Of a DNA stretch of 64,000 nt, positions 16,259-24,572 are shown piece by piece. This DNA is from Alloalcanivorax xiamenensis (lineage in GTDB: Bacteria > Pseudomonadota > Gammaproteobacteria > Pseudomonadales > Alcanivoracaceae). Location: assembly GCF_009846745.1 (NCBI RefSeq), contig NZ_AQPF01000004.1, forward strand, positions 62,001 through 126,000, given 5' to 3'. The notes below the pieces were generated by a model. That model was given only the letters and a program-made list of their open reading frames with translations, did no database searches and was not told the DNA's origin. The position numbers and the translations under genes are program-made. Position 1 is the stretch's first letter. Each line of letters starts with the position of its first letter.

Positions 16259-17553
16259 TGATCCAGTCGGATATCGACGTAGGCTTCCGCCCGCTTTTCC
16301 TGCAGCCAGGTTTGCAGTTCCTCGTCGAACCGTTGTTTTTGCAGAGCCTGGCGGGCGCGCATCTTGCGGAATTCGTCGCTCATGTCCGCCTCTCGTTGTT
16401 CCTCCACCAGCAGGAAATGGTAGCCGAACTGGGTTTGGAACACCGGGGACACCCGGCCCACCGGGGTGGATTCCATCATTTGCTCGAATTCCGGCACCAT
16501 CTGGCCAGGCGTGACCCATCCCAGCTCACCGCCCTGATTGCGGCTGCCGGGGTCATCGGAATGCTCGCGGGCCACATCGGCCAGGCTGACACTGCCGCTG
16601 ACCACCTGTTGATGGAGGCGCCGGGCTTCGGCCCGAGCCTGATTGTCGGTGGTCAGAGCGTCGGATTGAACCAGCACATGCCGTACCCGGTACTGGGTAA
16701 CCACGTGCTCGCCCCCGCCGCCACGACGTTCGATCATTTTGAGGATGTGAAAACCGGCTCCGGAGCGCAGCGGCTCGGAAATATCGCCGGATTGCATATC
16801 AATGGCGGTCTCGGCGAAGAGGGTTGGCCACTGGGCCGCCGGCCGCCATCCCAGATCGCCGCCTTCCAGTGCTTGCGGGCCGTCCGACTGTTCCACCGCG
16901 GTTTCGGCGAAGTCCGCGCCGCCGCGCAGACGCTGAACGATGCCGTCGGCTTTGTTCCGGGCCTGTTCGATCTGATCCGGAGACGCGCCGCTGGGCACTT
17001 GCACCAGAATATGGCCAAGATGGAAGTCGGCGGCGAACATGCGCCGGCCCAGGTCGGAGCTGAGGAAGCGGTCCACTTCCCGGTCAGTGACACGCACCCG
17101 GGAGGAAACGGAGCGCTGCTGCAGGCGGGAAATGACCATGTCGTTGCGCACTTGCTCGCGGAACTCGGCCCAGGAGTAGCCGTCGGCGCGGACCGCGCTG
17201 GCGAACTGCTCCAGATCCATGTTGTTCTGCCCGGCGATGCCGGTCAGCGCCTGGTTGAGACTGCCGTCATCCACGCGGATACCACCGCGCTCCGCCAGTT
17301 GCAGTTGAATGCGCTCGATGATCATGCGATCGAGTACTTGCTCGCGAAGCACCTGGGCTGGAGGCAGAGGGCGGTTGTCCGCCTCGAACTGACCAACAAT
17401 GCCGGCAACCCGGGACTGCAACTCACTTTCCATGATGGCGCCGTCGTTGACCACCGCGACGATGCGGTCAAGGATCCGCACCTGAGCCTGGGCATGGACC
17501 GCCAGGCCCAGACACAGACAGAAGGTCAGTAACGTCGACAAAACCCTATTCAT
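16255..17553 (-). CDS. surA: Periplasmic chaperone / peptidyl-prolyl isomerase SurA
   Basis: Chaperone that escorts outer-membrane beta-barrel proteins, including LptD, across the periplasm to BAM. The 432 residues have a Sec signal peptide (MNRVLSTLLTFCLCLGLAVHA), a SurA N-terminal helical domain and two parvulin domains. Domain one runs around residues 160-265 (HLGHILVQVPSG ... SGAGFHILKM). Domain two runs around residues 275-380 (RVRHVLVQSDAL ... QFGYHFLLV). The start at 17553 gives the signal peptide and overlaps the lptD end by 8 bp. Confidence 0.96.
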   Translation of the reverse strand: MNRVLSTLLTFCLCLGLAVHAQAQVRILDRIVAVVNDGAIMESELQSRVAGIVGQFEADNRPLPPAQVLREQVLDRMIIERIQLQLAERGGIRVDDGSLNQALTGIAGQNNMDLEQFASAVRADGYSWAEFREQVRNDMVISRLQQRSVSSRVRVTDREVDRFLSSDLGRRMFAADFHLGHILVQVPSGASPDQIEQARNKADGIVQRLRGGADFAETAVEQSDGPQALEGGDLGWRPAAQWPTLFAETAIDMQSGDISEPLRSGAGFHILKMIERRGGGGEHVVTQYRVRHVLVQSDALTTDNQARAEARRLHQQVVSGSVSLADVAREHSDDPGSRNQGGELGWVTPGQMVPEFEQMMESTPVGRVSPVFQTQFGYHFLLVEEQREADMSDEFRKMRARQALQKQRFDEELQTWLQEKRAEAYVDIRLDQ

Positions 17554-19819
17554 ATTCTCTCCTGTATCCGGAAATGCTGCGCTCCAACAGCGAGTCCACT
17601 CGCCCGCCAAAGCCGCCCAGTCCGGTCATTTCAATCTGCAACATCACGGTGGAGTCCGGTTCGAGGGTGCCGTCCCCATCATCGTCATAGAGTTCCCGCT
17701 GGCTCACCAGTCGTACCCGCCAGCAGCAGTTTCGGTATTCCGCGCCCGCCAGGGTTTCCTGGGTGCGATGGTTTTCAACGTCGTACATCCAGCGGCCGAT
17801 CAGCCGCCAGTTGCGATGGACAGGCCAGATCGCCGCCACCTCTGACTGCCGCAGATTATCCTCCGGGCGGTCGTGGAAGCCCAGATTGAAAATCCGCCGC
17901 TCGCGGTCGTTGTAGCCGAGCCGCAGGGTGGAGCGCTGCCGCTGGCCGCCGGAGGTATCCCACTGGCCTTCGGAATAGAGGTACCAATCGCGGCCAAAGT
18001 TCCATCGCATGTCGGCCACCGCCGGCGTCTGGTCGGTGGTGTCTTCCCCGGCACCGTCCAGTTGCACTCTGCGGTCGTCCAGGTAATAGCCCTGGCCGAC
18101 GCGCAGACGCAGTTGCTCGCGGCCATCGTCGTCGCGCAGGAAACGGCTGGTCAAGCCCACCGCGATCTTCTCTTCATCACCGATGCGGTCATAACCGATG
18201 TAGCGGTTTTCCCGGAACAGGGTGTTGTAGGAGAAGGTCAGTTCGCCGGCATCGAAATCCGGCAGATCGTCCTGGTTCTCGTAGGCGACCTTGTTGATGA
18301 ACACCCGGGGTTCCAGGGTCTGGGTATAGCCACGGCCGAACAGGTTGGTGGAACGCTCGAAGAACATGCCGGCGTCGAGGCTGGCGCCCCAGGTGTTGAG
18401 GGAAGGTTCGCTGCCGCTGGGACCGCCATCATCCAGTTGATAGCGGGTGTGGTACAGGCGTGCTCTGGGCTCGACGTAACCCCAGCTGTTCTCCATCCGG
18501 GCGGACAGCGCCGGTTGCGCGTGCATGCGCACTCCGGTGGGGTTGTTGCTGGTGTCCTTGTCGCTGCGGTCGAAAGCGGTGACGTCACTGAGCCATAACA
18601 TCCGCAGCGGGCCGACCAGATGCGGGCTGCCGGTCAGTTGCAGCTGTGGCAGCCGGCGATAGGGGTGAAGATCATCCGCCAGCGTCGGGTCGATGGTTTG
18701 CCAGGCCTGGAGCCGGCCCAGCGCTTGCCAGGTGCGGCCGTAGTAGCGCAGCTCCCCAACCCGTGGCAGGTGGGTCTGGGAACTCACCTGCAAGCCGGTA
18801 TCCAGATCCTTGAAGTAGAAGTCGTCGGACACGTAATTCATGTCCACGTGCAGGCCCCAACGGCCGATGGAGCCGTCGTGGCGCCAGGCCGCCAACTCAC
18901 GGTCCTGGTCGTCGAACTCCCGGTCCTGGAACAGCACACCGTAGCTGACCTGCCCCTGGCCATAGCGGCTCAGGTAGCGAAACTCGGTTTCCAGGCCGGC
19001 GCCACGGCCGTCCACATAACGCGGGGCGACGGTGGCGTCCATCTGCGGGTGCAGGTTCAGGTAGATCGGCTGGGAGAAGTCCAGGCCGCCGTTGTCGCTG
19101 GTGCTGATGGTGGGAAACAGCAACCCCGACTTGCGCCGGTCATCGATGGGGAAGGTGATCCAGGGCAGATAGAACAGCGGTACGTCTCTTACTCGCAACA
19201 CCACGTTGCGCGCCTCGCCCCAGCCCTTGTCCCGGTCCAGCAGGATCTGCTCGCCAGAGAGACGCCAGCTGTTGGAGCCGGGCGGGCAGGTGGTATAGGT
19301 GCCGTTGAACACCGAGGTCAGGTTGCTGACCTGATCAATATACTCGGCGGAGCCGTGAGCGCCGGGGCCGAACAGGGAATAGCGGGCATTGCCCAGGCTG
19401 ACCTGACGGCTGCTGGTCTGGCCGCTCATGGAATCGGCGAGAAAGGTGAATTGGTTGGACTCCAGACGCAACGGGGTGTCCACTTCGAATTTGCCGCTGC
19501 TGCGGTCGAACAAAGCGGAATTGGTGACCACCCGGGAACCGGGCTGCTCGATCAGGACGTCGCCGCTCATTTCGATCAGGCCGTCCTCGGACGCGCTGGT
19601 TTGATCGGCGGTGATGATGGTGTCGCTGGTCTCCGCCCGTGGGCCGACCCGGGGATTGTAATAAATACCGCCGCACCACACCGGAATGGGGCGCTGCAGC
19701 ACCTCGGGAAGCTCGTTCATTGCCTCACGGTCAACCCAGTTCAGATCGTCCTTGGCTGCCGCGGTGCTGGCGAACCCCAGTACCAGGCAGGAAAACATCA
19801 GTCGTGAGTGCAGTGGCAT
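17546..19819 (-). CDS. lptD: LPS-assembly protein LptD
   Basis: Outer-membrane beta-barrel that, with LptE, inserts lipopolysaccharide into the outer leaflet. The 757 residues begin with a signal peptide (MPLHSRLMFSCLVLGFAST). An N-terminal beta-jellyroll (OstA-like, about residues 80-200) comes next, and the rest is barrel. The disulfide cysteines are present: PVWCGG near the N-terminus, TTCPPGSNSW, and the adjacent pair in EYRNCCWRV near the C-terminus. It is first in its operon and divergent from amgK. Confidence 0.95.
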   Translation of the reverse strand: MPLHSRLMFSCLVLGFASTAAAKDDLNWVDREAMNELPEVLQRPIPVWCGGIYYNPRVGPRAETSDTIITADQTSASEDGLIEMSGDVLIEQPGSRVVTNSALFDRSSGKFEVDTPLRLESNQFTFLADSMSGQTSSRQVSLGNARYSLFGPGAHGSAEYIDQVSNLTSVFNGTYTTCPPGSNSWRLSGEQILLDRDKGWGEARNVVLRVRDVPLFYLPWITFPIDDRRKSGLLFPTISTSDNGGLDFSQPIYLNLHPQMDATVAPRYVDGRGAGLETEFRYLSRYGQGQVSYGVLFQDREFDDQDRELAAWRHDGSIGRWGLHVDMNYVSDDFYFKDLDTGLQVSSQTHLPRVGELRYYGRTWQALGRLQAWQTIDPTLADDLHPYRRLPQLQLTGSPHLVGPLRMLWLSDVTAFDRSDKDTSNNPTGVRMHAQPALSARMENSWGYVEPRARLYHTRYQLDDGGPSGSEPSLNTWGASLDAGMFFERSTNLFGRGYTQTLEPRVFINKVAYENQDDLPDFDAGELTFSYNTLFRENRYIGYDRIGDEEKIAVGLTSRFLRDDDGREQLRLRVGQGYYLDDRRVQLDGAGEDTTDQTPAVADMRWNFGRDWYLYSEGQWDTSGGQRQRSTLRLGYNDRERRIFNLGFHDRPEDNLRQSEVAAIWPVHRNWRLIGRWMYDVENHRTQETLAGAEYRNCCWRVRLVSQRELYDDDGDGTLEPDSTVMLQIEMTGLGGFGGRVDSLLERSISGYRREYE

Positions 19820-19994
19820 CGGCTGCTCAGAACAGGTAAAAAGGCCGTCTTAAACCGCTGGACGCCCCCGTTGGCCGGGATTTGTCCCGGTGTTTCCCGA
19901 TGCCGGCGCTCGGGGCGGGGCCACCTCGGGGCAGGAAACAGGGCGACACGGTAGTCTTCGTCAATCGCCGCAGTGTAAACGAATGGGATGGGCA

Positions 19995-20981
19995 ATGCAG
20001 CCAGAGAAGGATGATCGGGATCCGCGCAAGTCCGCGTTGGATCAGTGGGTCGGTGAACAGACCGGCGAGGCGGTGATAGGTGTGCCGGCGTCCGTGGACG
20101 CCAGTTTTCGCCGCTATTTTCGTTATTCGCTGGAGCAGGGCTCGCTGGTGGCAATGGACGCTCCGCCGCCACAGGAAGACTGCCGGCCCTTTGTCGACGT
20201 GGCCCGGCGGCTGGCCGCCGCTGGCGTTAACGTGCCCCGGATTCGCGCCAGCGATCTGGAACGCGGCTATCTGCTGCTGGATGACCTCGGCACCGATACC
20301 TGGTTGCGGACCCTGAATGACGGCAATGCCGATGCCTGGTTCGGGCAGGCCATTGATACCGTGGTGCGGATGCAGGTCCATGCCGATGCTGACGGCTTGC
20401 CGGTCTATGACGAGGCGCTGTTGCGCCGGGAACTGACGCTGTTTCCGGAATGGTATCTGGCGCATGAGCGGTCCTTGGCTCTCGCCGACGAGCAGCAGGA
20501 GCGTCTGAACCGGGTGTTTGACCAACTCGTGGCGTCGGCTCTGGAGCAGCCCCGGGTGTTCGTGCACCGGGACTATATGCCGCGCAACCTGATGGTGACC
20601 GAACCCAATCCGGGGGTCATCGACTTCCAGGACGCGGTGCTCGGCCCGATCAGCTACGACCCGATCTGCCTGTTCAAGGATGCCTTTATCAACTGGCCCG
20701 AACCACGGGTGCTGGACTGGCTGCGGTTATACCATCAGCGCGGCCTGGCCGCCGGGTTGCCTCTGCCAGAGTTCGATCTTTTCTTGCGTTGGTGCGATCT
20801 GATGGGGGCTCAGCGTCATTTGAAGGTGATCGGTATCTTTTCCCGAATCCGGCACCGGGATGGCAAGCCGGGTTATGTGAAGGACGTTCCCCGTTTCTTC
20901 ACCTACTTGCGCACGGTGATCGGCCGCCGCCCGGAACTGGCGGACCTGGGACGGTTGCTGGACGAGTGGGGGTGTCCCTGA
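19995..20981 (+). CDS. amgK: AmgK, anomeric MurNAc/GlcNAc kinase (cell-wall recycling)
   Basis: Aminoglycoside-phosphotransferase-fold kinase, ~328 residues. In the Pseudomonas recycling pathway it phosphorylates N-acetylmuramate at the anomeric carbon so that MurU can make UDP-MurNAc. Motifs are FVHRDYMPRNLMV (catalytic Asp and Asn) and GVIDFQDAVLGPISYD (DFG-like metal-binding Asp). The early FRRYFR segment is typical. The start at 19995 is preferred; 19983 is possible. Its stop overlaps the murU start, and this pair defines the fosfomycin-insensitive recycling bypass. Confidence 0.9.
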   Translation: MQPEKDDRDPRKSALDQWVGEQTGEAVIGVPASVDASFRRYFRYSLEQGSLVAMDAPPPQEDCRPFVDVARRLAAAGVNVPRIRASDLERGYLLLDDLGTDTWLRTLNDGNADAWFGQAIDTVVRMQVHADADGLPVYDEALLRRELTLFPEWYLAHERSLALADEQQERLNRVFDQLVASALEQPRVFVHRDYMPRNLMVTEPNPGVIDFQDAVLGPISYDPICLFKDAFINWPEPRVLDWLRLYHQRGLAAGLPLPEFDLFLRWCDLMGAQRHLKVIGIFSRIRHRDGKPGYVKDVPRFFTYLRTVIGRRPELADLGRLLDEWGCP

Positions 20982-21685
20982 TGCGGGCGATGATCCTGGC
21001 GGCGGGCTATGGTAATCGCATGCGGCCGCTCACCGATCATACGCCCAAACCATTGCTGGAGGCGGGCGGCAAGCCGTTGATCGAGCATCTGATCGAAGGG
21101 CTGAGCCGTGCCGGCTTCGATGAACTGGTGATCAATACCGGCTGGCTGGGCGAGCAGCTGCCGGCGCGGTTGGGGGATGGGGAGCGCTTCGGTGCGCGGA
21201 TCCGCTGGTCCCATGAAGGCACTCCACTGGAAACCGCCGGCGGTATTCTGCGTGCCCTGCCGATGCTGGGCGATGAGCCGTTCGCGCTGGTCAATGGCGA
21301 TATCTGGACCGATTACGATTTCAGTCGCCTGAACCGCGACCTGGCCGCCGACCGTGCCCATTTGGTGCTGGTGGACAATCCGGCGCACCATGCGGACGGG
21401 GATTTCCATTTAACAGAGCAGGGCCGGGTACGGGATAATGGCGCGGCGCGGCTGACCTACGCGGGCATCGCCTGCCTGCATCCGGCATTGTTTCACGGCT
21501 TGGCATCCGGCGAGCAAAAGCTGGCGCCGCTGCTGCGCGCGGCCATGGCCGATGAACGGGTCAGCGGTGAATATCACCAGGGGCAGTGGTGGGATATTGG
21601 AACCCCGCGGCGCCTGGAACAACTGGATCAATTCTTACGCGTCCGAGCCGTGGGTTCGGGCGGTGCTGGAGAACTCGATGGGTAA
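20981..21685 (+). CDS. murU: MurU, MurNAc-1-phosphate uridylyltransferase
   Basis: Nucleotidyltransferase of 234 residues that converts MurNAc-1-phosphate and UTP to UDP-MurNAc. The N-terminus MILAAGYGNRMRPLTDH-TPKP is the NTP-binding signature; NGDIWTDYD holds the metal-binding Asp; a later GQWWDIGTPRRLEQLD closes the fold. It is coupled to amgK (TGATG) and overlaps rpe by 8 bp. Confidence 0.91.
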   Translation: MRAMILAAGYGNRMRPLTDHTPKPLLEAGGKPLIEHLIEGLSRAGFDELVINTGWLGEQLPARLGDGERFGARIRWSHEGTPLETAGGILRALPMLGDEPFALVNGDIWTDYDFSRLNRDLAADRAHLVLVDNPAHHADGDFHLTEQGRVRDNGAARLTYAGIACLHPALFHGLASGEQKLAPLLRAAMADERVSGEYHQGQWWDIGTPRRLEQLDQFLRVRAVGSGGAGELDG

Positions 21686-22352
21686 GCAAACCCCCTGGAT
21701 CGCGCCTTCCATTCTGGCCGCGGACTTTGCCCGGTTGGGAGAGGAATGCGAGGCGGTATTGGCCGCCGGCGCCGACGTGATTCATTTCGACGTCATGGAC
21801 AATCATTATGTGCCGAATCTGACCATCGGTCCGATGGTATGTCAGGCACTGCGCAAACATGGCATCGAAGCCCCCATCGACGTGCACCTGATGGTGTCGC
21901 CGGTGGATGATCTGATCGCTATGTTCGCCGACGCCGGTGCCTCCATGATCACCTTTCACCCGGAAGCCTCCCGCCATGTGGACCGCTCCCTGCAACTGAT
22001 CCGGGATGCCGGTTGCCAGGCCGGGCTGGTGTTGAATCCGGCGACCACGCCGGAGTGCCTGGAATATGTCATGGACAAGCTCGACATGATCCTGCTGATG
22101 AGCGTGAACCCGGGCTTCGGTGGGCAGAAGTTCATCCCTGGCACTTTGAACAAGATCAAGCAGGTGCGCGCCCTTATCGACCAGCAGGACCGGCCGATCC
22201 GTCTGGAAGTCGATGGTGGCGTGTCGGAGAAGAACATCCGCGAGGTGGCCGGCGCCGGCGCCGACACTTTTGTCGCCGGGTCCGCCATTTTCGGCAAGAC
22301 CGACTACCGGGCGGTGATTGAACGGATGCGTGCCGAACTGGCCCTGGCCTGA
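21678..22352 (+). CDS. rpe: Ribulose-phosphate 3-epimerase Rpe
   Basis: TIM-barrel epimerase interconverting ribulose-5-phosphate and xylulose-5-phosphate in the pentose-phosphate pathway. The 224 residues carry IAPSILAADFARLGEE, VIHFDVMDNHYVPNLTIGP (metal-binding His and catalytic Asp), MSVNPGFGGQKFIP and LEVDGGVSEKNI. The ATG at 21678 gives the normal N-terminus. In Pseudomonas rpe is followed by gph and trpE; here gph is missing and a DMT transporter follows directly. Confidence 0.95.
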   Translation: MGKQTPWIAPSILAADFARLGEECEAVLAAGADVIHFDVMDNHYVPNLTIGPMVCQALRKHGIEAPIDVHLMVSPVDDLIAMFADAGASMITFHPEASRHVDRSLQLIRDAGCQAGLVLNPATTPECLEYVMDKLDMILLMSVNPGFGGQKFIPGTLNKIKQVRALIDQQDRPIRLEVDGGVSEKNIREVAGAGADTFVAGSAIFGKTDYRAVIERMRAELALA

Positions 22353-23147
22353 ATGAGCGGCATCCGCACCCGTGCCGCCGGGCACGGCGAAATGCTGGTG
22401 TGGTCGTTGCTGATCGGGACTTCCTTTCCCACCGCGGAATATCTGGTTCGGGACGCGCACCCGCTGCCTCTGACCGGAGTACGCTTTCTGATCGCCGCGC
22501 TGCTGCTGGCTCCGGTAGCCGCCCGGGTGGCGATCAACCCGCGCCGTTTGCTGATCTGGGCGATCCTGGGCGTGCTGCTGGCGGTGTTTTTCTGGGCCCA
22601 GTTCCAGGCTCTGCGAACCGTTGGCAGTATCGAGTTGTCTCTGTTGTACCTGCTGTCGCCGCCGGGTACCGCGATTCTGGCCTGGTACGCCAACCGGGAG
22701 TATCTGCACCCGGTGCCGCTGACGGTGTTTGCTCTGGCGCTGTATCTGGTGATCCAGTACTGGATTATGCCGACGCCCACTGATCTGCTGGCGCTGCTGG
22801 CGCGGCCGGGTAGCCAGATTTATTTGCTCGGGTGCGCGGCGGTGATCGGCTACGCGGTATTGTCCCGTGGGGCTATTTTGCGCAACTGGCTGCCCGCGGC
22901 GGCGGCCACCACCACGTTCTGGAGCCTGCTGTTCGCCGGCCTGTTGCTCTGCCTGGTGGGTGTGACGCGATTACCGGAAGTGACGCAGTGGCATTGGGAG
23001 CAGTGGTGGCGGCTGGTTTATCTGGCGGTCTTTACCAGCATCCTTTCCTATTGGTTGATGCAGAGGGCGTTGCAGAAGCTGCATCCGGCCATCGTCGTTG
23101 CCTACGGCGCGGTGGTGCCGTTATGGGTGGCGCTGCTACCCTTTTGA
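22353..23147 (+). CDS. EamA/DMT-family permease
   Basis: 264 residues with about nine or ten hydrophobic segments and EamA features: a W-x-S-x-F-P-T-A-like first helix (LVWSLLIGTSFPTAEYLV), AVFFWAQFQALR in the third or fourth helix, and a C-terminal SILSYWLMQRALQKLHP followed by AIVVAYGAVVPLWVALL. The start codon abuts the rpe stop. The C-terminus ends abruptly in the last helix, slightly shorter than most EamA proteins. Substrate unknown. Confidence 0.8.
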   Translation: MSGIRTRAAGHGEMLVWSLLIGTSFPTAEYLVRDAHPLPLTGVRFLIAALLLAPVAARVAINPRRLLIWAILGVLLAVFFWAQFQALRTVGSIELSLLYLLSPPGTAILAWYANREYLHPVPLTVFALALYLVIQYWIMPTPTDLLALLARPGSQIYLLGCAAVIGYAVLSRGAILRNWLPAAAATTTFWSLLFAGLLLCLVGVTRLPEVTQWHWEQWWRLVYLAVFTSILSYWLMQRALQKLHPAIVVAYGAVVPLWVALLPF

Positions 23148-23169
23148 CGAGGAAGAAACGGACTATCGA

Positions 23170-23709
23170 ATGCGCCTGGTAAGCGGAGTGATACTGTTGT
23201 GCGTGCTGCTGGCCGGTTGTGCCAGCCGGCCGGTGGTGGTGGAAGATCGAAACGAGCCGGAGCCGGGCGGCCACGCGGACCCGGAACAGACCGTGTCTAT
23301 GGAGGATTACTCCGTGGATATGGCCAATCCGGGGATGGTGCACGCTTTGCTCAGCGCGCAGCTGCGGGAATGGGAAGGCACGCCTTACCGGCTGGGCGGG
23401 ATGACCCGCAAAGGTGTTGATTGCTCCGGCTTTGTGTTCCTGACCTTTCATGATCGCCTGGGCGTGCGCCTGCCGCGCACCACGGACCAGCAGGCGAGGG
23501 TGGGGGAGAAAGTGGCCAAGGATCAGTTGCAGACCGGTGACTTGGTGTTCTTCCGCACGGGCCGCGGTGTTCGTCATGTGGGGATCTATATGAACCACGG
23601 CCGTTTCATGCACGCCTCCACCAGCAGAGGGGTGATGATCTCGTCGCTGGACAATGTCTACTGGCGCTCCCATTACTGGACCGCCCGCCGTATCGAGACG
23701 CGCTTTTAA
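23170..23709 (+). CDS. NlpC/P60-family lipoprotein, probable peptidoglycan endopeptidase
   Basis: 179 residues. The start MRLVSGVILLCVLLAGC is a lipoprotein signal with lipobox LAGC. After a ~50-residue linker comes an NlpC/P60 papain-like domain: GVDCSGFVFLTF (catalytic Cys), a conserved LPRTTDQQA segment, GDLVFFRTG, and RHVGIYMNHGRFMHAS (catalytic His). It is similar in design to Spr/MepS and likely cleaves peptide cross-links in the periplasm. It follows the DMT gene by 22 bp. A class B array starts right after its TAA. Confidence 0.92.
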   Translation: MRLVSGVILLCVLLAGCASRPVVVEDRNEPEPGGHADPEQTVSMEDYSVDMANPGMVHALLSAQLREWEGTPYRLGGMTRKGVDCSGFVFLTFHDRLGVRLPRTTDQQARVGEKVAKDQLQTGDLVFFRTGRGVRHVGIYMNHGRFMHASTSRGVMISSLDNVYWRSHYWTARRIETRF

Positions 23710-23733
23710 GACGCCGGACGTCTGACGCCAAGA
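23710..23733 (+). repeat. Class B (ACGC) array directly after the NlpC/P60 gene
   Basis: Immediately after the TAA come G-ACGCCGG-ACGTCTG-ACGCCAA. The unit length is seven and the last unit is identical to the one after apaG. Confidence 0.55.
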
Positions 23734-23845
23734 TCAACGCTCCCGCGCTCGGATGACATGGCGGTTGCGCAACCACTAGTGCCCCATAATTCGCTGGCAC
23801 GCGTACACGCGGCACGCCAAACCCAAAGCCTGGAGAGATACAAGG

Positions 23846-23970
23846 CCGCTGTGGGAAGCTTGCTTGAAAGCGAATGTGTCAATGCCAGAGGTCCGTAATT
23901 CGCCAGCAAGCTGGTCTCCCACGGCGGCTTCGTAGTTCGATCCGTGGGAGATTCTGCTTTGGCAGCGAAT
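23846..23970. repeat. REP-like cluster (locus 3, three units)
   Basis: The first unit reads CCGCTGTGGGAAGCTTGCTT. An inverted second unit reads ATTCGCCAGCAAGCTGGTCT followed by CCCAC. A third, plus-oriented unit starts GTGGGAGATTCTGC. The first two units and their spacer (23846-23938) are nearly the same as 55272-55363, so this is a duplicated composite. Confidence 0.75.
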
Positions 23971-23976
23971 GGTGTG

Positions 23977-24438
23977 TTAGCGTCCGACCTTGGTTTCCTC
24001 AAAACGCACATCGCGGACGGTCAGGGGCTGGCCGTCATCGCCCTCCACGTGGAGCTGGCGAATGGGATGGCCGCTGACCCTGTCCACCAGCCGCAGATCG
24101 TCCCGATTGCCGTTCCAGCGCTCGCTCCATTGCCGCAGCGCGGTGATCACCGTGAACAGGTCGCGGCCCTTGTCGGTGAGCCGGTACTCGTAGCGGGTGC
24201 CGTGCTCGCCGGCATCCACCTTGCTCATCACTCCACTGTCCACCAGCCGGTTGAGACGGTTGCAGAGGATATTCTTGGCGATCCCCAGCCGTTGCTGAAA
24301 GTCGACGAAACGACGGGTGCCCAGCATGGCTTCCTTGACCACCAGCAACGACCACCAGTCCCCCACTTGATCCAGGGCGCAGGCCACGGAGCAATCCAGG
24401 TCGTCAAAGCGTTTTCGGGTCACGGGCGGGCCCTCCAA
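23977..24438 (-). CDS. HxlR-family transcriptional regulator
   Basis: 153-residue winged-helix protein of the HxlR family: CSVACALDQVGDWWSLLVVK, then LGTRRFVDFQQRLGIAKN-ILCNRL (recognition helix), GTRYEYRLTDKGRDLF (wing) and LRQWSERW. A C-terminal extension of about 45 residues follows. Its stop codon TAA is part of an ACGCTAACAC class B motif. It is divergent from the Old Yellow Enzyme gene over a 134-bp region with inverted repeats, and probably represses that gene and itself in response to a reactive substrate; this is inference from gene arrangement. Confidence 0.88.
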   Translation of the reverse strand: MEGPPVTRKRFDDLDCSVACALDQVGDWWSLLVVKEAMLGTRRFVDFQQRLGIAKNILCNRLNRLVDSGVMSKVDAGEHGTRYEYRLTDKGRDLFTVITALRQWSERWNGNRDDLRLVDRVSGHPIRQLHVEGDDGQPLTVRDVRFEETKVGR

Positions 24439-24480
24439 AGGGATTTGGCATATGGAAGAACGTCTTCAGTCTATCCAAAA

Positions 24481-24527
24481 TGGTTGCATGATGAAACCGT
24501 CCTGGTTTACGGTTGCGATCTGCAACC
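24481..24527. promoter_or_regulatory. Candidate operator between the HxlR and OYE genes
   Basis: GGTTGCGATCTGCAACC (24511-24527) is an interrupted palindrome with 6-bp arms. A further half site, TGGTTGCATG, lies at 24481. Divergent HxlR regulators usually bind such sites in the shared promoter. No footprint information exists here. Confidence 0.45.
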
Positions 24528-24572
24528 AAATTGGACGGCGGCCGGGGCCGCCACGACTCGGGAGAACCGGTT

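Noticed and set aside
16259..16519. Upstream in-frame extension of pdxA (87 codons)
   Set aside because: It reads through surA in another frame; the conserved N-terminus starts at 16258 with an ATGA overlap.
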